From assembly GCA_964496475.1 (NCBI GenBank), contig CAZBZS010000010.1, positions 1-60,569 of the forward strand: a stretch of DNA of 60,569 bases, in the 5' to 3' direction. The notes under the pieces are model-generated. The model searched no databases, had not been told where the DNA came from, and saw only the letters and a program-made list of their open reading frames with translations. Each line of letters opens with the position of its first letter. Positions within the stretch are counted from its first letter, which is position 1. Made by a program: the position numbers and the translations under genes. The stretch is from JASLPR01 sp964496475. Lineage in GTDB: Bacteria; Chloroflexota; UBA11872; VXNJ01. This document shows, piece after piece, positions 7,901-17,094 of this stretch.

Positions 7901-9415
7901 TTGAAGGCGATCATGGTGATGTTCGATACCCTGAACCGGCATCACCTCCCCAATTACGGCTGCGACTGGGTGCACGCGCCCAACTTCGAGCGCCTCGCCG
8001 CCCGCACGGTCCAGTTCCAGAATTCCTACGCCGGCAGCCTGCCCTGCATGCCCGCCAGGCGCGAACTGCACACCGGCCGCTACAACTTTCTCCATCGCAG
8101 CTGGGGACCGCTGGAACCCTTCGACGACTCCATGCCGCAAATCCTCAAACGGCACGGCGTCTACGCCCACCTGTGCACCGACCATCAGCACTACTTCGAA
8201 GAGGGCGGCGCCACCTATCACACCAAGTACAGCTCCTGGCAATTCAGCCGCGGCCACGAGGGCGACCCCTGGATGGGACAGGTGGCCGACCCTGAAATTC
8301 CGGACTCCCTCGGGGTGAAATACTTCTCCGGCATCAGCGACGCTGTCGCCCCCCTCTGGCGGCAGGACTGGGTGAACCGCGAGTTCATGAGGCAGGAAGA
8401 AGACCAGCCCCAGGCCAAAACCTTCGCCAAGGGCCTCGACTTCATCCGCCGCAACGCCGGCCAGGACCGCTGGTTTCTGCAACTGGAAACCTTCGACCCC
8501 CACGAGCCTTTCTTCACCCAGAAGAAGTACAAAGACCTCTACCCCCACCAGTACCACGGCCCCCATTTCGACTGGCCCCCCTACGGTACCTCCGAGCGCA
8601 CCCCCGACCAGGACGAGCACGTGCGCCGGGAATACGCCGCTCTGGTCAGCATGTGCGACGAGTACCTGGGCAAGGTGCTCGACACCATGGACGAACTCGA
8701 CATGTGGGACGACACCCTCCTCATCGTCAACACCGACCACGGCTTCCTGCTCGGCGAACACGACTGGTGGGGCAAGGTCGTACAGCCCTTCTACCAGGAG
8801 ATCGTCCACACCCCGTTGATGATCTGGGACCCGCGCTCGCGGCGGCAGGCGGTGCGCTGCGATTCGCTGGTGCAGACCATGGACCTGCCCGCCACTCTCC
8901 TGGAATTCTTCGAAATCGACCGGCCGAAAGACATGCAGGGAATCCCGCTACGGGAAGCCCTCGCCAACGACGCCCCGGTCCACGACACCATCCTCTTCGG
9001 CGTCTTCGGCGGTCATGTAAATTGCACCGACGGCAAGCACGTATTGATGCTGGCGCCCGCCAAACCTGCCAACGATCCGCTGCACCAGTACACCCTCATG
9101 GCCTCCCATATGCGGGCGCCATTCGCGCCGGACGAGCTACAAGAAATCGAGGTGGCTGGGCCGCTGGCGTTCACCAAAGGTGCGAAACTCATGAAGCTCC
9201 CGGCGCAACGCTCCCTGTTCGACGCGCCCCGCCACGACTACTTCGGCGACCCGCTCAAGACCATGCTCTTCGATATCGGTTCCAACCATACCCAGGAGAC
9301 TCAGATTCACGACCAGGCCATCGAAGCCAGACTGAAGCAGGAAATCGAACGCCTCATGCAGGAGAATGACGCCCCGCCCGGCCAGTTCCAGCGCATGGGC
9401 CTGGACGGCGGCTAA
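7901..9415 (+). CDS. sulfatase, tandem paralogue 1
   Basis: A 504-residue sulfatase-family hydrolase, first of three adjacent paralogues that share the same N-terminus (M-K-A-I-M-x-M-F-D). Formylglycine motif C-M-P-A-R has its Cys at residue 49; a late N-T-D-H-G-F-L-L-G-E-H gives the metal ligands. The frame is open to a TTG at 7889, but TTG at 7901 matches the start of the two paralogues and has GGAG 7 bases upstream. It has no signal peptide. The C-terminal region is specific to this group and resembles phosphonate monoester hydrolase/sulfatase relatives, so phosphoester activity is possible. Residues 145-165 form an insertion not present in paralogue 2. Confidence 0.87.
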   Translation: MKAIMVMFDTLNRHHLPNYGCDWVHAPNFERLAARTVQFQNSYAGSLPCMPARRELHTGRYNFLHRSWGPLEPFDDSMPQILKRHGVYAHLCTDHQHYFEEGGATYHTKYSSWQFSRGHEGDPWMGQVADPEIPDSLGVKYFSGISDAVAPLWRQDWVNREFMRQEEDQPQAKTFAKGLDFIRRNAGQDRWFLQLETFDPHEPFFTQKKYKDLYPHQYHGPHFDWPPYGTSERTPDQDEHVRREYAALVSMCDEYLGKVLDTMDELDMWDDTLLIVNTDHGFLLGEHDWWGKVVQPFYQEIVHTPLMIWDPRSRRQAVRCDSLVQTMDLPATLLEFFEIDRPKDMQGIPLREALANDAPVHDTILFGVFGGHVNCTDGKHVLMLAPAKPANDPLHQYTLMASHMRAPFAPDELQEIEVAGPLAFTKGAKLMKLPAQRSLFDAPRHDYFGDPLKTMLFDIGSNHTQETQIHDQAIEARLKQEIERLMQENDAPPGQFQRMGLDGG

Positions 9416-9485
9416 AACTGCCCGATCCTTCTCGAGAACTTAATATCGACCGACCCGCCAGCGCGCCAAATCCGAGGAGGCTGCC

Positions 9486-10988
9486 TTGAAAGCAATCATG
9501 CTGATGTTCGATTCGCTCAACCGCCACATGCTGCCCAATTACGGCTGCGACTGGGTGAAAGCGCCGAACTTCGAGCGCCTGGCGGCCCGCACGGTTCAGT
9601 TTCAGAACTCCTACGCCGGCAGCCTGCCGTGCATCCCGGCCCGCCGCGAGCTCCACACCGGCCGCTACAACTTCCTCCATCGCAGCTGGGGGCCGCTGGA
9701 GCCCTTCGACGACTCCATGCCGGCGCTGCTGCGGGACAACGGCATCCACTCCCACCTGGCCACCGATCACTGGCACTACTTCAGCACCGGCGGAGCCATT
9801 TACAACACGAAGTACAGCACCTGGGAGTTCTGCCGCGGCCAGATGGGCGACCCCTGGAAAGGTCAAATAAAGGACCCGGAAATCCCCAAGGATGCGGTCG
9901 TGGCCAAGGAGGGGCGGGCCTGGCGGCAGCACTGGGTCAACCGGGAGCACATGCCGGATGAGGAGGATCACCACCTGGCCCGCACCATCGAAAACGGCGT
10001 GGAATTCATGCAGATGAACCGGGACGAGGACAACTGGTTCTGCCAGATCGAGTGCTTCGATCCCCACGAGCCCTTCTTCTCGCCGCAGAAGTACAAGGAC
10101 CTCTACCCGCACGAATACGACGGACCCTTCAACGACTGCCCGCCCTACATGAAGATCAAAGAGTCGCCGGAGGAAGTGGCCCACGTGCGCTATGAGTACG
10201 CCGCCCTCGTCAGCATGTGCGACGCCTACCTGAGTCGCGTCCTGGACAAGATGGACGAACTCGATCTCTGGCACGACACTATGCTCATCGTGAACACCGA
10301 TCACGGCTTCCTGCTCGGCGAGCACAGCTGGTGGGCAAAGGGCCAGATGCCCTGGTACCAGGAGCTGGCCCACACCCCGCTGCTGATCTGGGATCCGCGC
10401 TCGCGCCGCGGCGGCGTGCGCTGCGACTCCCTCGTGCAAACCATCGATCTACCGGCCACCATCCTCCAATTATTCGGCATCGACCGCCCCCCCGACATGC
10501 AGGGAATCCCGCTGCACGACGCCCTCGCCGAGAACGCCCCGGTCCACGACGCCATCCTCTTCGGCACTCACGGCCGCCACATCCACTGCACTGACGGCCG
10601 CTATCACCTGATGGTCGCCCCGGGAGCCGAGCCAATCAACGAATACACCCTGATGCCCACCCATATGTGGAAGATGTTCTCGCCGGAGGAGCTCGCCCTA
10701 GCCGAATTGGCGGAGCCATTCGCGTTCACGAAAGGGTGCCCGGTGCTGAAAATTCCGGCCGACGCCGGCGACGCCCAGCGGGGCTCATTCATCCCTCACG
10801 ACGACGAAGAGATGCGGACATCCCTCTTCGACCTCACGTTGGACCCCCATGAAGCCAATCCGATCGAAGACGCTGAAATGGAGTCCCACATACGAGCCCA
10901 CATGACCCGCCTGATGCGGGAGAATGACGCCCCGGCCGAACTCTACCTGCGCATGGGATTGGAAACCGAAGCCACGCCCGTTTCATAG
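9486..10988 (+). CDS. sulfatase, tandem paralogue 2
   Basis: A 500-residue paralogue of the flanking genes, with TTG start and a perfect GGAGG ribosome binding site. The formylglycine motif C-I-P-A-R has Cys49, and N-T-D-H-G-F-L-L-G-E-H lies near residue 275. The body (D-P-H-E-P-F-F near 195, then Y-E-Y-A-A-L-V-S-M-C-D) is nearly the same as in its neighbours, which points to tandem duplication. The largest differences are in the stretch after residue 125 and near the C-terminus, the parts most likely to set substrate preference. It is cytoplasmic by lack of a signal peptide. Confidence 0.87.
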   Translation: MKAIMLMFDSLNRHMLPNYGCDWVKAPNFERLAARTVQFQNSYAGSLPCIPARRELHTGRYNFLHRSWGPLEPFDDSMPALLRDNGIHSHLATDHWHYFSTGGAIYNTKYSTWEFCRGQMGDPWKGQIKDPEIPKDAVVAKEGRAWRQHWVNREHMPDEEDHHLARTIENGVEFMQMNRDEDNWFCQIECFDPHEPFFSPQKYKDLYPHEYDGPFNDCPPYMKIKESPEEVAHVRYEYAALVSMCDAYLSRVLDKMDELDLWHDTMLIVNTDHGFLLGEHSWWAKGQMPWYQELAHTPLLIWDPRSRRGGVRCDSLVQTIDLPATILQLFGIDRPPDMQGIPLHDALAENAPVHDAILFGTHGRHIHCTDGRYHLMVAPGAEPINEYTLMPTHMWKMFSPEELALAELAEPFAFTKGCPVLKIPADAGDAQRGSFIPHDDEEMRTSLFDLTLDPHEANPIEDAEMESHIRAHMTRLMRENDAPAELYLRMGLETEATPVS

Positions 10989-11137
10989 CCGGTAAATCCC
11001 CGGCGACCATCGCTCAAAAGCCCGCCACCCACCCTCGGTCCGCCGGCCCCCATTTGAACCATGCGCGCCGGGGTGTTGGAATAGAGGCCAGCCGCACAGC
11101 CCGATGCAAGCCATGCAAAGCCGAAAGTGATCAGCCA

Positions 11138-12634
11138 ATGAAAGCCATCATGTTGATGTTCGACTCCTTGAACCGGCACATGTTGCCGGGCTACGGCTGT
11201 GATTGGGTGAAGACCCCCAACTTCGAGCGCCTCGCCTCCCGCACCGTGCAATTCCAGAACGCCTACGCGGGCAGCCTCCCCTGCATACCCGCCCGACGCG
11301 AGCTGCACACCGGCCGCTACAACTTTCTGCACCGCGGCTGGGGTCCGCTGGAGCCCTTCGACGACTCCATGCCGCAGATTCTCAAGGAAAACGGCGTGCA
11401 TTCCCACCTGGTCACCGACCATCAGCACTACTTTGAGGACGGCGGCTCCACCTATCACCAGCGCTACCGCACCTGGGAATTCAGCCGGGGCCAGGAAGGC
11501 GACAAGTGGATCGGCCAGATCGACGCCCCGGAAATCCCGCCCGTCGAGGCCACCAAGGGCGAGCCCATGTGGACCCAGGACTGGGTCAACCGCTCCCACA
11601 TGACCCGCGTGGAAGATCAGCCGCTGCCCAAGACCTTTGACAAGGCTCTCAAGTTTGTCAAGCGCAACGCCCACGCCGACAGTTGGTTCTGCCAGATCGA
11701 GTGCTTCGATCCCCACGAGCCATTTTTCAGCCAGCAGGAATACAAGGACCTCTACCCCCACGACTACGGCGGCACGCACTACGACTGGCCACCCTACGCA
11801 AAGGTGACCGAATCGCCCGAGACCGTCGAGCATCTGCGCTACGAGTACGCCGCCGTGTTGAGCATGTGCGACGAGTACCTGGGCAAGCTGCTCGACCTCA
11901 TGGACGAGCAGGACATGTGGGACGACACGATGCTCATCGTCAACACCGACCACGGCTACCTGCTGGGCGAGCACGACTGGTGGGCCAAGCTGCGCATGCC
12001 CTTCTACCAGGAGCTCGTCAACATGCCGCTGCTCATCTGGGACCCGCGCTCTGGCCGGCGCGGAGTGCGATGCGAATCCCTCGTGCAGACCATCGACCTG
12101 CCCGCCACCATCCTCGAGTTCTTCGGCCTGGACCGGCCGAAAGACATGCAGGGCTTGCCGCTGCGCGACGCCCTCGCCAATGACTCGCAGGTGCACGATG
12201 CCGTGCTCTTTGGGGTAATGGGCGGCCACATCAACTGCACCGACGGGCGCTACGTCTATATGCTGGCGCCGGAGGCTGGCAACCAGCCGCTGAACAACTA
12301 CACCCTGATGCCCATGCATATGCACAGCAGGTTCACGCCCGGCAACCTGCAAGACGCGGTGATGGCCGAACCCTTCAACTTCACCAAGGGCTGTCCGGTC
12401 ATGAAGATCCCTACCTGGCGATTCCCACACCAGCAAACCGTGGCCGACGACGGCCCCGGCCAGTTCGAGACCGCCCTCTACGACATCAAGGACGACCCCC
12501 AACAGATGGCTCCCTTCCACGACGAAAAGATCGAAGCAATGATGACCGCTCACATCCTGCGGTTGATGCGGGAGACCGACGCCCCCTCCGAGCAATACGA
12601 GCGGATGGGTCTCACTGCGGAGGTGCCCGGCTAG
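11138..12634 (+). CDS. sulfatase, tandem paralogue 3
   Basis: Third member of the array, 498 residues from the ATG at 11138. The frame is open to 11054, but the upstream 28 residues have no counterpart in the paralogues. Formylglycine motif C-I-P-A-R with Cys49; N-T-D-H-G-Y-L-L-G-E-H is conserved. It ends 310 bases before the arylsulfotransferase-like gene. The intergenic gap to paralogue 2 is about 150 bases, larger than the 70 bases between paralogues 1 and 2, so it may have its own promoter. Confidence 0.86.
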   Translation: MKAIMLMFDSLNRHMLPGYGCDWVKTPNFERLASRTVQFQNAYAGSLPCIPARRELHTGRYNFLHRGWGPLEPFDDSMPQILKENGVHSHLVTDHQHYFEDGGSTYHQRYRTWEFSRGQEGDKWIGQIDAPEIPPVEATKGEPMWTQDWVNRSHMTRVEDQPLPKTFDKALKFVKRNAHADSWFCQIECFDPHEPFFSQQEYKDLYPHDYGGTHYDWPPYAKVTESPETVEHLRYEYAAVLSMCDEYLGKLLDLMDEQDMWDDTMLIVNTDHGYLLGEHDWWAKLRMPFYQELVNMPLLIWDPRSGRRGVRCESLVQTIDLPATILEFFGLDRPKDMQGLPLRDALANDSQVHDAVLFGVMGGHINCTDGRYVYMLAPEAGNQPLNNYTLMPMHMHSRFTPGNLQDAVMAEPFNFTKGCPVMKIPTWRFPHQQTVADDGPGQFETALYDIKDDPQQMAPFHDEKIEAMMTAHILRLMRETDAPSEQYERMGLTAEVPG

Positions 12635-12944
12635 GGGGCCGTCCGAGTATTGTCGCCATGACCGACTCCGACCAGACCGAAGTCCATCCCGACCGTCCCC
12701 AGGACTCGCTGCAGACGCAACTGCCGCGCCGGTGGGTGAGCCGTTGCGGGGAGTCAGGCGGACGCTGGCGTATCAAGCGACCCTGGCAAACGTTTCGATG
12801 GCCCGCATGGAAGCGATCCCCCCGGACGGATCGTCGGTTTTGCCGCCAGCGCCAGTATGAGCGATCATCTGCGCACCCGCCAGCCACATCGGCGCGACGG
12901 GGATCGTCGATTCATCAGGCTTACTTTCAATCCGGGAGCGACAC
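12635..12944. other. 310-base spacer between sulfatase 3 and the arylsulfotransferase-like gene
   Basis: No convincing gene. A GC-rich open frame (12658-12960) has a shadow-like composition, and a second frame ending at 12860 gives a short peptide ending in L-P-P-A-P-V that could be a decayed small gene. Neither has a clear ribosome binding site. Confidence 0.4.
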
Positions 12945-14111
12945 ATGGGCTGGTCGGTAGTGCGAAAAACGGGTCTGACCTATCACCGGCCGCAACTCTC
13001 GGTAAAGGGCTTCACCATCGTCAGCCCCCTCGCCGGCGACTCATCGTTCCTGTTCGACATGGACGGCCAAATCGTCCACCGCTGGCGCTATGAGGGCGTC
13101 ACCCCGCAGTACGCGCAGTTACTGCCCGGCGGCAATCTGCTCATGATCGGCAAAGAGCTCCGGTTCGGACGGCCACCATCCGATGCGCCCATCGACCCGC
13201 CACCAACGCTCAAGGAGCACGTACGCCGCCTGGGCGGCGACGCTTCCATCATCCAGGAGTACGACTGGGACGGAAATCTGGTGTGGGAATACAAGAACGA
13301 ATTAATCCACCACGATCTCGTCCGCCTTGAAAACGGCAACACCATGTTTCTCGAATACGTCGGTATTCCGCCCGACGTTGCCCGGCAGGTGAAAGGCGGT
13401 TACAAGAAGCCCCGCGAGAAGCTGCCCCCGCTGGTCGGCGATGACATCGTCGAGATCGACCCGGCCGGAAACGAGATCTCCCGCATCAGCACATGGAAAA
13501 TGCTGGACCCGAAAAAAGATCGTATCTGCCCGCTGGAACGGCGCTGGGAGTGGACCCACGGCAACGCCTTCGATCTCATGCCCGACGGCAAGATCGTGTT
13601 CTCCGCCCGGGAGATCAGCCTAGTCATCATCATCGACCCGCTCACTGAGGAGATCACCTGGCGGTACGGCTATCCGGATCTGGCCCACCAGCACGACGTG
13701 TCGGTATTGCGAAACGGCAACATCCAGATTTTCGATAACGGCATGCACTCCCAACATCTCCCGTGGTCCCGCGTGCTTGAGGTCAACCCGGATACCAGCG
13801 AGATCGTGTGGAAGTTCGAGATGGACCCCCCCGAAGCCATGTACAGCCCCCTGATTTCCGGCGCCCACCGGCTGCCCCGGGACAACGTCCTCATCTGCGA
13901 AGGAATGACCGGCCGATTGCTCGAAGTTACCCGGCGCGGCGAACCCGCCTGGGAGTGGATCAATCCCTTCGTCAACCAGCACTGTCCCGGCGTCAACATG
14001 TCCTGGGTCTATCGCGCCTATCGCTACGAGCCCGACTATCCCGGCCTCGCCGGCCGCGAGCTCAATCCGGACAACCACCTGGAGCTGAATCGCGCCCACG
14101 GATTGATGTAG
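12945..14111 (+). CDS. arylsulfotransferase (ASST)-like beta-propeller protein
   Basis: A 388-residue protein of the arylsulfotransferase group. Repeated blades carry the family pattern: F-L-F-D-M-D-G near residue 35, L-L-P-G-G-N-L-L near 61, H-H-D-L near 126, W-T-H-G-N near 203 and H-Q-H-D-V near 248, each with the His residues typical of ASST active sites. ASST enzymes move sulfate from a phenolic sulfate donor to an acceptor without PAPS. Classical ones are periplasmic; this one has no signal peptide, so it would act in the cytoplasm or in another role. It lies directly behind three sulfatases, which supports a shared job in sulfate-ester chemistry. ATG start with GGGA upstream. Confidence 0.75.
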   Translation: MGWSVVRKTGLTYHRPQLSVKGFTIVSPLAGDSSFLFDMDGQIVHRWRYEGVTPQYAQLLPGGNLLMIGKELRFGRPPSDAPIDPPPTLKEHVRRLGGDASIIQEYDWDGNLVWEYKNELIHHDLVRLENGNTMFLEYVGIPPDVARQVKGGYKKPREKLPPLVGDDIVEIDPAGNEISRISTWKMLDPKKDRICPLERRWEWTHGNAFDLMPDGKIVFSAREISLVIIIDPLTEEITWRYGYPDLAHQHDVSVLRNGNIQIFDNGMHSQHLPWSRVLEVNPDTSEIVWKFEMDPPEAMYSPLISGAHRLPRDNVLICEGMTGRLLEVTRRGEPAWEWINPFVNQHCPGVNMSWVYRAYRYEPDYPGLAGRELNPDNHLELNRAHGLM

Positions 14112-14149
14112 AGCCCGCGACAAGGCGATCCGAAAACGAGAGGATTAAA

Positions 14150-15277
14150 ATGAAAATCACTGACATCCAGGTCCATCTCTGCGAAGCTGGCCTCCGCAAC
14201 TGGCTGTTCGCGGAAATTCACACCGATGAAGGCATCGCTGGGGTCGGAGAGGGCACCACCGAGGGGCAGGTCCTGACCGTGAAGGCGCGCATCGAGGAGA
14301 TGGGGCGCTACCTGCTCGGCAAGGACCCGCGGGACATCGCTCTGCACACCCAGCTTCTGACCCGCGATCCATTTTGGGTTGGCGGCTACGTATCCGGTTC
14401 CGCGCTGGCCGCCCTCGAGATGGCCATGTGGGACATCAGCGGCAAGAAACTCGGCGTGCCGCTCTGGCGTCTCTGGGGCGGCCGGATCAGGGACCGCGTC
14501 CGAGTCTACGCTAACGGCTGGTACTTCGGCGTCCAGGGCCCCGAGGATTGGGGCGACCGCGCCGGCGAGGTGGTGGAATTGGGGTACACCGCCATGAAAT
14601 TCGATCCCTTCGGCAGGGCTGGCCCGCGAATTTCACGCGAGGAATTGGACCACGCCCAGGCCATCGTCCGCGAAGTCCGGCGCGGTGCCGGCCCCGGGGC
14701 AGACCTGCTCATCGAGGCCCACGGGCGCTTTGACATCCACGCGGCCATCCAGGCCGCCCGCGCCGTCGAGCCCTTCGACTGCTTCTGGTACGAAGAGCCC
14801 GTCATCCCAGGCAATCACGCCGCCCTTAGGCAACTCGCGGAGGCCGTCTCCATCCCCGTAGCCACCGGAGAACGCGTCTACTCCCGGCAGGACGCCCGGG
14901 AGCTGCTCGAGCTGCACGCCGCTACGGTCCTGCAGTGCGACGTCTGCCATTGCGGCGGCTTGGAGGAAATCCGGAAGATCGCCGCCGTCGCCGAGACCTA
15001 TTCCGTCGCCATCGCCCCCCACAATCCCAACGGCCCCGTCGCCACCGCCGCCTGTCTGGCCATCGACGCCGTGACCCCGAATTTCATGATCCAAGAAATG
15101 TTCACCCCCTGGGATGTGGACTGGCGGGATACAGTCGTACTCGGCTCATCGCGGGTGGTGGACGGCTATATCGAAGTCCCCGACCGACCCGGCCTAGGGG
15201 TAGAGCTGGCCCACGACGAGCTGGCAAAACACCCATTCGAAGCCAAAGACTTGCAAATGTTCAGCAGGGAGGCCTGA
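14150..15277 (+). CDS. enolase-superfamily sugar-acid dehydratase (galactonate dehydratase-like)
   Basis: A 375-residue mandelate-racemase/muconate-lactonizing family enzyme. It has a capping domain (residues 1-115) and a TIM barrel with M-K-F-D near 147, E-A-H-G-R near 186, the metal-binding E-E-P near 213, A-T-G-E-R near 235 and a catalytic-type H-N-P-N near 286. The pattern is closest to acid-sugar dehydratases of the D-galactonate/mannonate kind, which remove water to give 2-keto-3-deoxy acids. Asp is replaced by Glu in the first metal motif. ATG with AGAGGA upstream. The open frame extends upstream into the previous gene, but this start matches family length. It is followed by the dead SDR gene. 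Confidence 0.85.
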   Translation: MKITDIQVHLCEAGLRNWLFAEIHTDEGIAGVGEGTTEGQVLTVKARIEEMGRYLLGKDPRDIALHTQLLTRDPFWVGGYVSGSALAALEMAMWDISGKKLGVPLWRLWGGRIRDRVRVYANGWYFGVQGPEDWGDRAGEVVELGYTAMKFDPFGRAGPRISREELDHAQAIVREVRRGAGPGADLLIEAHGRFDIHAAIQAARAVEPFDCFWYEEPVIPGNHAALRQLAEAVSIPVATGERVYSRQDARELLELHAATVLQCDVCHCGGLEEIRKIAAVAETYSVAIAPHNPNGPVATAACLAIDAVTPNFMIQEMFTPWDVDWRDTVVLGSSRVVDGYIEVPDRPGLGVELAHDELAKHPFEAKDLQMFSREA

Positions 15278-15288
15278 TAGAGCGACGC

Positions 15289-16065
15289 ATGACCAACAAA
15301 GATTTCAGCGGAAAAGTAGCAGTCATCACCGGCGCCGGTCGTGGAATCGGCCGGGCCGTCGTGCGGGATTTGGCCCGCTCCGGAACCGACATCAGCATGT
15401 GCTCATGCTCGGCTGATGAGCTGGAAGCCCTGGCGTCCGAGGTCCGGGAAATGGGCCGCAAGGTCGTCGCCGTGCCCACCGATGTCGCCGAGTAGGACGA
15501 GGTATAGGCATTCGCCGCCCAGGTCAAGAAGGAACTGGGCCCGGTGGACCTGCTATTCAACAACGCCGACGTGAGCCTGGAGAGCGTCCCCGTCTCCGAA
15601 AGCGATCCCGCCACCTGGCGACGCGTCATCGACATCAACCTCACCGGCGTTTATCACGTCGCCCGCGCCTTCATCAACGACATGCCCCGCGGCGGAATCA
15701 TCCTTAATACCGGCTCCGGCTCCGGCTCCGGCGAGAGCAAGGTTCCCAACCACTCCTCCTGCAACGCCTCCAAAGCCGGCGTTCACATGTTCACCGGCGT
15801 GCTGGCGCTGGAGGCGTGGGACCGCAGAATCTGCGGCAACACCCTAATCCCCGGACCCGTCGCCACCCTCATCGTCGACTGGTCCATGGACGCACAGAGC
15901 GAAGAGGAAGTCCTCGCCGCCTTCAAGGACAAGCCCAGGCCGCAGGCTCCCAGCGAGATCGTCAAGCCGGCCAGCGAAGTCGCCGAGTTCGTCCACTACC
16001 TCTTCTCCTTCCCCGAATCCGGACCCACCGGCCAGGTCTGCTCCATCGCCCGCCGGCCCTTCTAG
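15289..16065 (+). pseudogene. short-chain dehydrogenase/reductase, broken by two TAG codons
   Basis: The frame starts at ATG 15289 with a good Rossmann motif (T-G-A-G-R-G-I-G) and would give about 258 residues. It is interrupted by TAG at 15493-15495 and again at 15505-15507, then continues to the normal end at 16065. Catalytic sites are also altered: N-N-A-G has become N-N-A-D, and the YxxxK site reads C-N-A-S-K, so the active-site Tyr is Cys. Each change is one transition from the expected codon. The combination shows a gene that has lost function but still aligns end to end. It sits 12 bases behind a sugar-acid dehydratase and probably once oxidised a pathway intermediate. Confidence 0.88.
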
Positions 16066-16117
16066 CTCTGGCACCCGGCGGCAACCGCCTGCTTCCTGGA
16101 CCCGCCCGCCGGCCGTC

Positions 16118-16414
16118 TTACAGCACCCTCCCTCCCGGGCCCACCCCCTGCTCCGTCACCCCACCAATCCGCGCCAGCTCGTCCACTTCGTCCACTTCCA
16201 GCGGCTGGCTGTGACCGCAGACGTCGCACGTCGCAAAGTAGCGGTGGAGGAAGCTCACCACCGGAATCGGGATGAAAAACAGCGTCGGCACCTGGTACGC
16301 GTGTTGCACGCGAAACGACCGCCGCACCCCACACACCGGGCACAAGTGCTCACCCAGATCGCCTTCATCGGCGACCACCGATTTCGTTCCAATAAGAAGT
16401 ATGAACGGGAACAT
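16118..16414 (-). CDS. small zinc-ribbon protein
   Basis: A 98-residue protein beginning M-F-P-F-I-L-L-I-G. It has two Cys pairs, C-P-V-C-G near residue 25 and C-D-V-C-G near 63, that can bind one zinc, and a hydrophobic aromatic stretch between them (residues 43-56), followed by an acidic tail. The open frame continues to 16558, but the extra N-terminus is proline-rich and unlike the family. It is divergent from the redoxin gene at 16559. Similar zinc-ribbon domain proteins have no assigned reaction. Confidence 0.62.
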   Translation of the reverse strand: MFPFILLIGTKSVVADEGDLGEHLCPVCGVRRSFRVQHAYQVPTLFFIPIPVVSFLHRYFATCDVCGHSQPLEVDEVDELARIGGVTEQGVGPGGRVL

Positions 16415-16558
16415 GGGGTTGGCTACTGGCACGGGAAACGGGTCCGCCGTCCATGCTAGCGCGGGGAGCCGCGCAAATCGCGAGTTTTTGGTAGGCGGCG
16501 GTGCCGGTTTGAGGGATAGGATTGGCGGTCGCCAGTCCGCTAAAACAAGTCCGTTCAC

Positions 16559-17071
16559 TTGCCTGAAAAGACCCGGACAACCACCCTGGCCGTCGACGCG
16601 CCGGCGCCGGATTTCACGCTGCCGGAGACGGGCGGCGGGACATTCGGGCTGAGCGAGTACCGCGGCGAGCGGGCGGTGGCGCTAGTCTTCCTGCGCCATA
16701 CCTGGTGACCGAACTGCGGGAAGCATCTCGCGCGGTTGCGCGACAGATTCGAGGAATACGAGCGCCGCGGCATCCAGATCGTGGCGATCTACGGCCAGGG
16801 CTTCGGCGCGGTGCGGAAGTTAGCCGAGCGGGAGCAATTCCCCTTCCCGGTGGTAGTCGATGAGGACCGCGCGGTCATCCGGGATTACGGGGTGTACGTG
16901 CGGATTAATTTCGAGTCATGGAACATGGCGCGGCCGTCGACGGTGCTTATCGATGGCGACGGGATCGTGCGATTCGTCTTCGTCGGGAAGAATCAGCTGG
17001 AGTGGCCCACGCACGAGATGCTGTTTGCAGCGCTGGAAGCCGCCAAACGGCCGGTCGAACCCGCCGGGTAG
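16559..17071 (+). CDS. redoxin (AhpC/TSA fold) with in-frame TGA: probable selenoprotein
   Basis: Read through one TGA (16706-16708), the frame encodes a 170-residue thioredoxin-fold redoxin: A-P-D-F-T-L-P near residue 15, V-F-L-R-H-T-W near 43, the TGA at codon 50, then P-N-C (Cys53), Y-G-Q-G-F near 79, V-D-E-D near 100 and R-P-S-T-V-L-I-D near 122. In cysteine homologues the codon 50 position is the redox-active Cys of a W-C-P-x-C motif, so the protein would have a U-x-x-C centre. No other damage is visible. The TTG start at 16559 lies six codons behind an in-frame TAA (16541), so no earlier start is possible; the ribosome binding site is weak. Homologues reduce peroxides or transfer electrons between thiols. 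Confidence 0.75.
16728..16743 (+). promoter_or_regulatory. SECIS-like hairpin after the TGA codon
   Basis: Six perfect base pairs (16728-16733 with 16738-16743) close a GGTT loop at 16734-16737. The loop begins 25 bases after the TGA. Known bacterial SECIS elements have their apical loop about 16-37 bases after the UGA and a G among the first two loop bases, so this fits. It lies within the coding sequence, as bacterial SECIS elements do. Confidence 0.6.
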
Positions 17072-17086
17072 TCCCGCCGGCGGGAC
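17071..17086. terminator. GC-rich palindrome between convergent genes
   Basis: A perfect 16-base inverted repeat starts at the last base of the redoxin stop codon and lies 9 bases before the end of the convergent sulfatase-like gene. There is no long T run, so termination strength is uncertain. Confidence 0.45.
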
Positions 17087-17094
17087 GGACGGGC

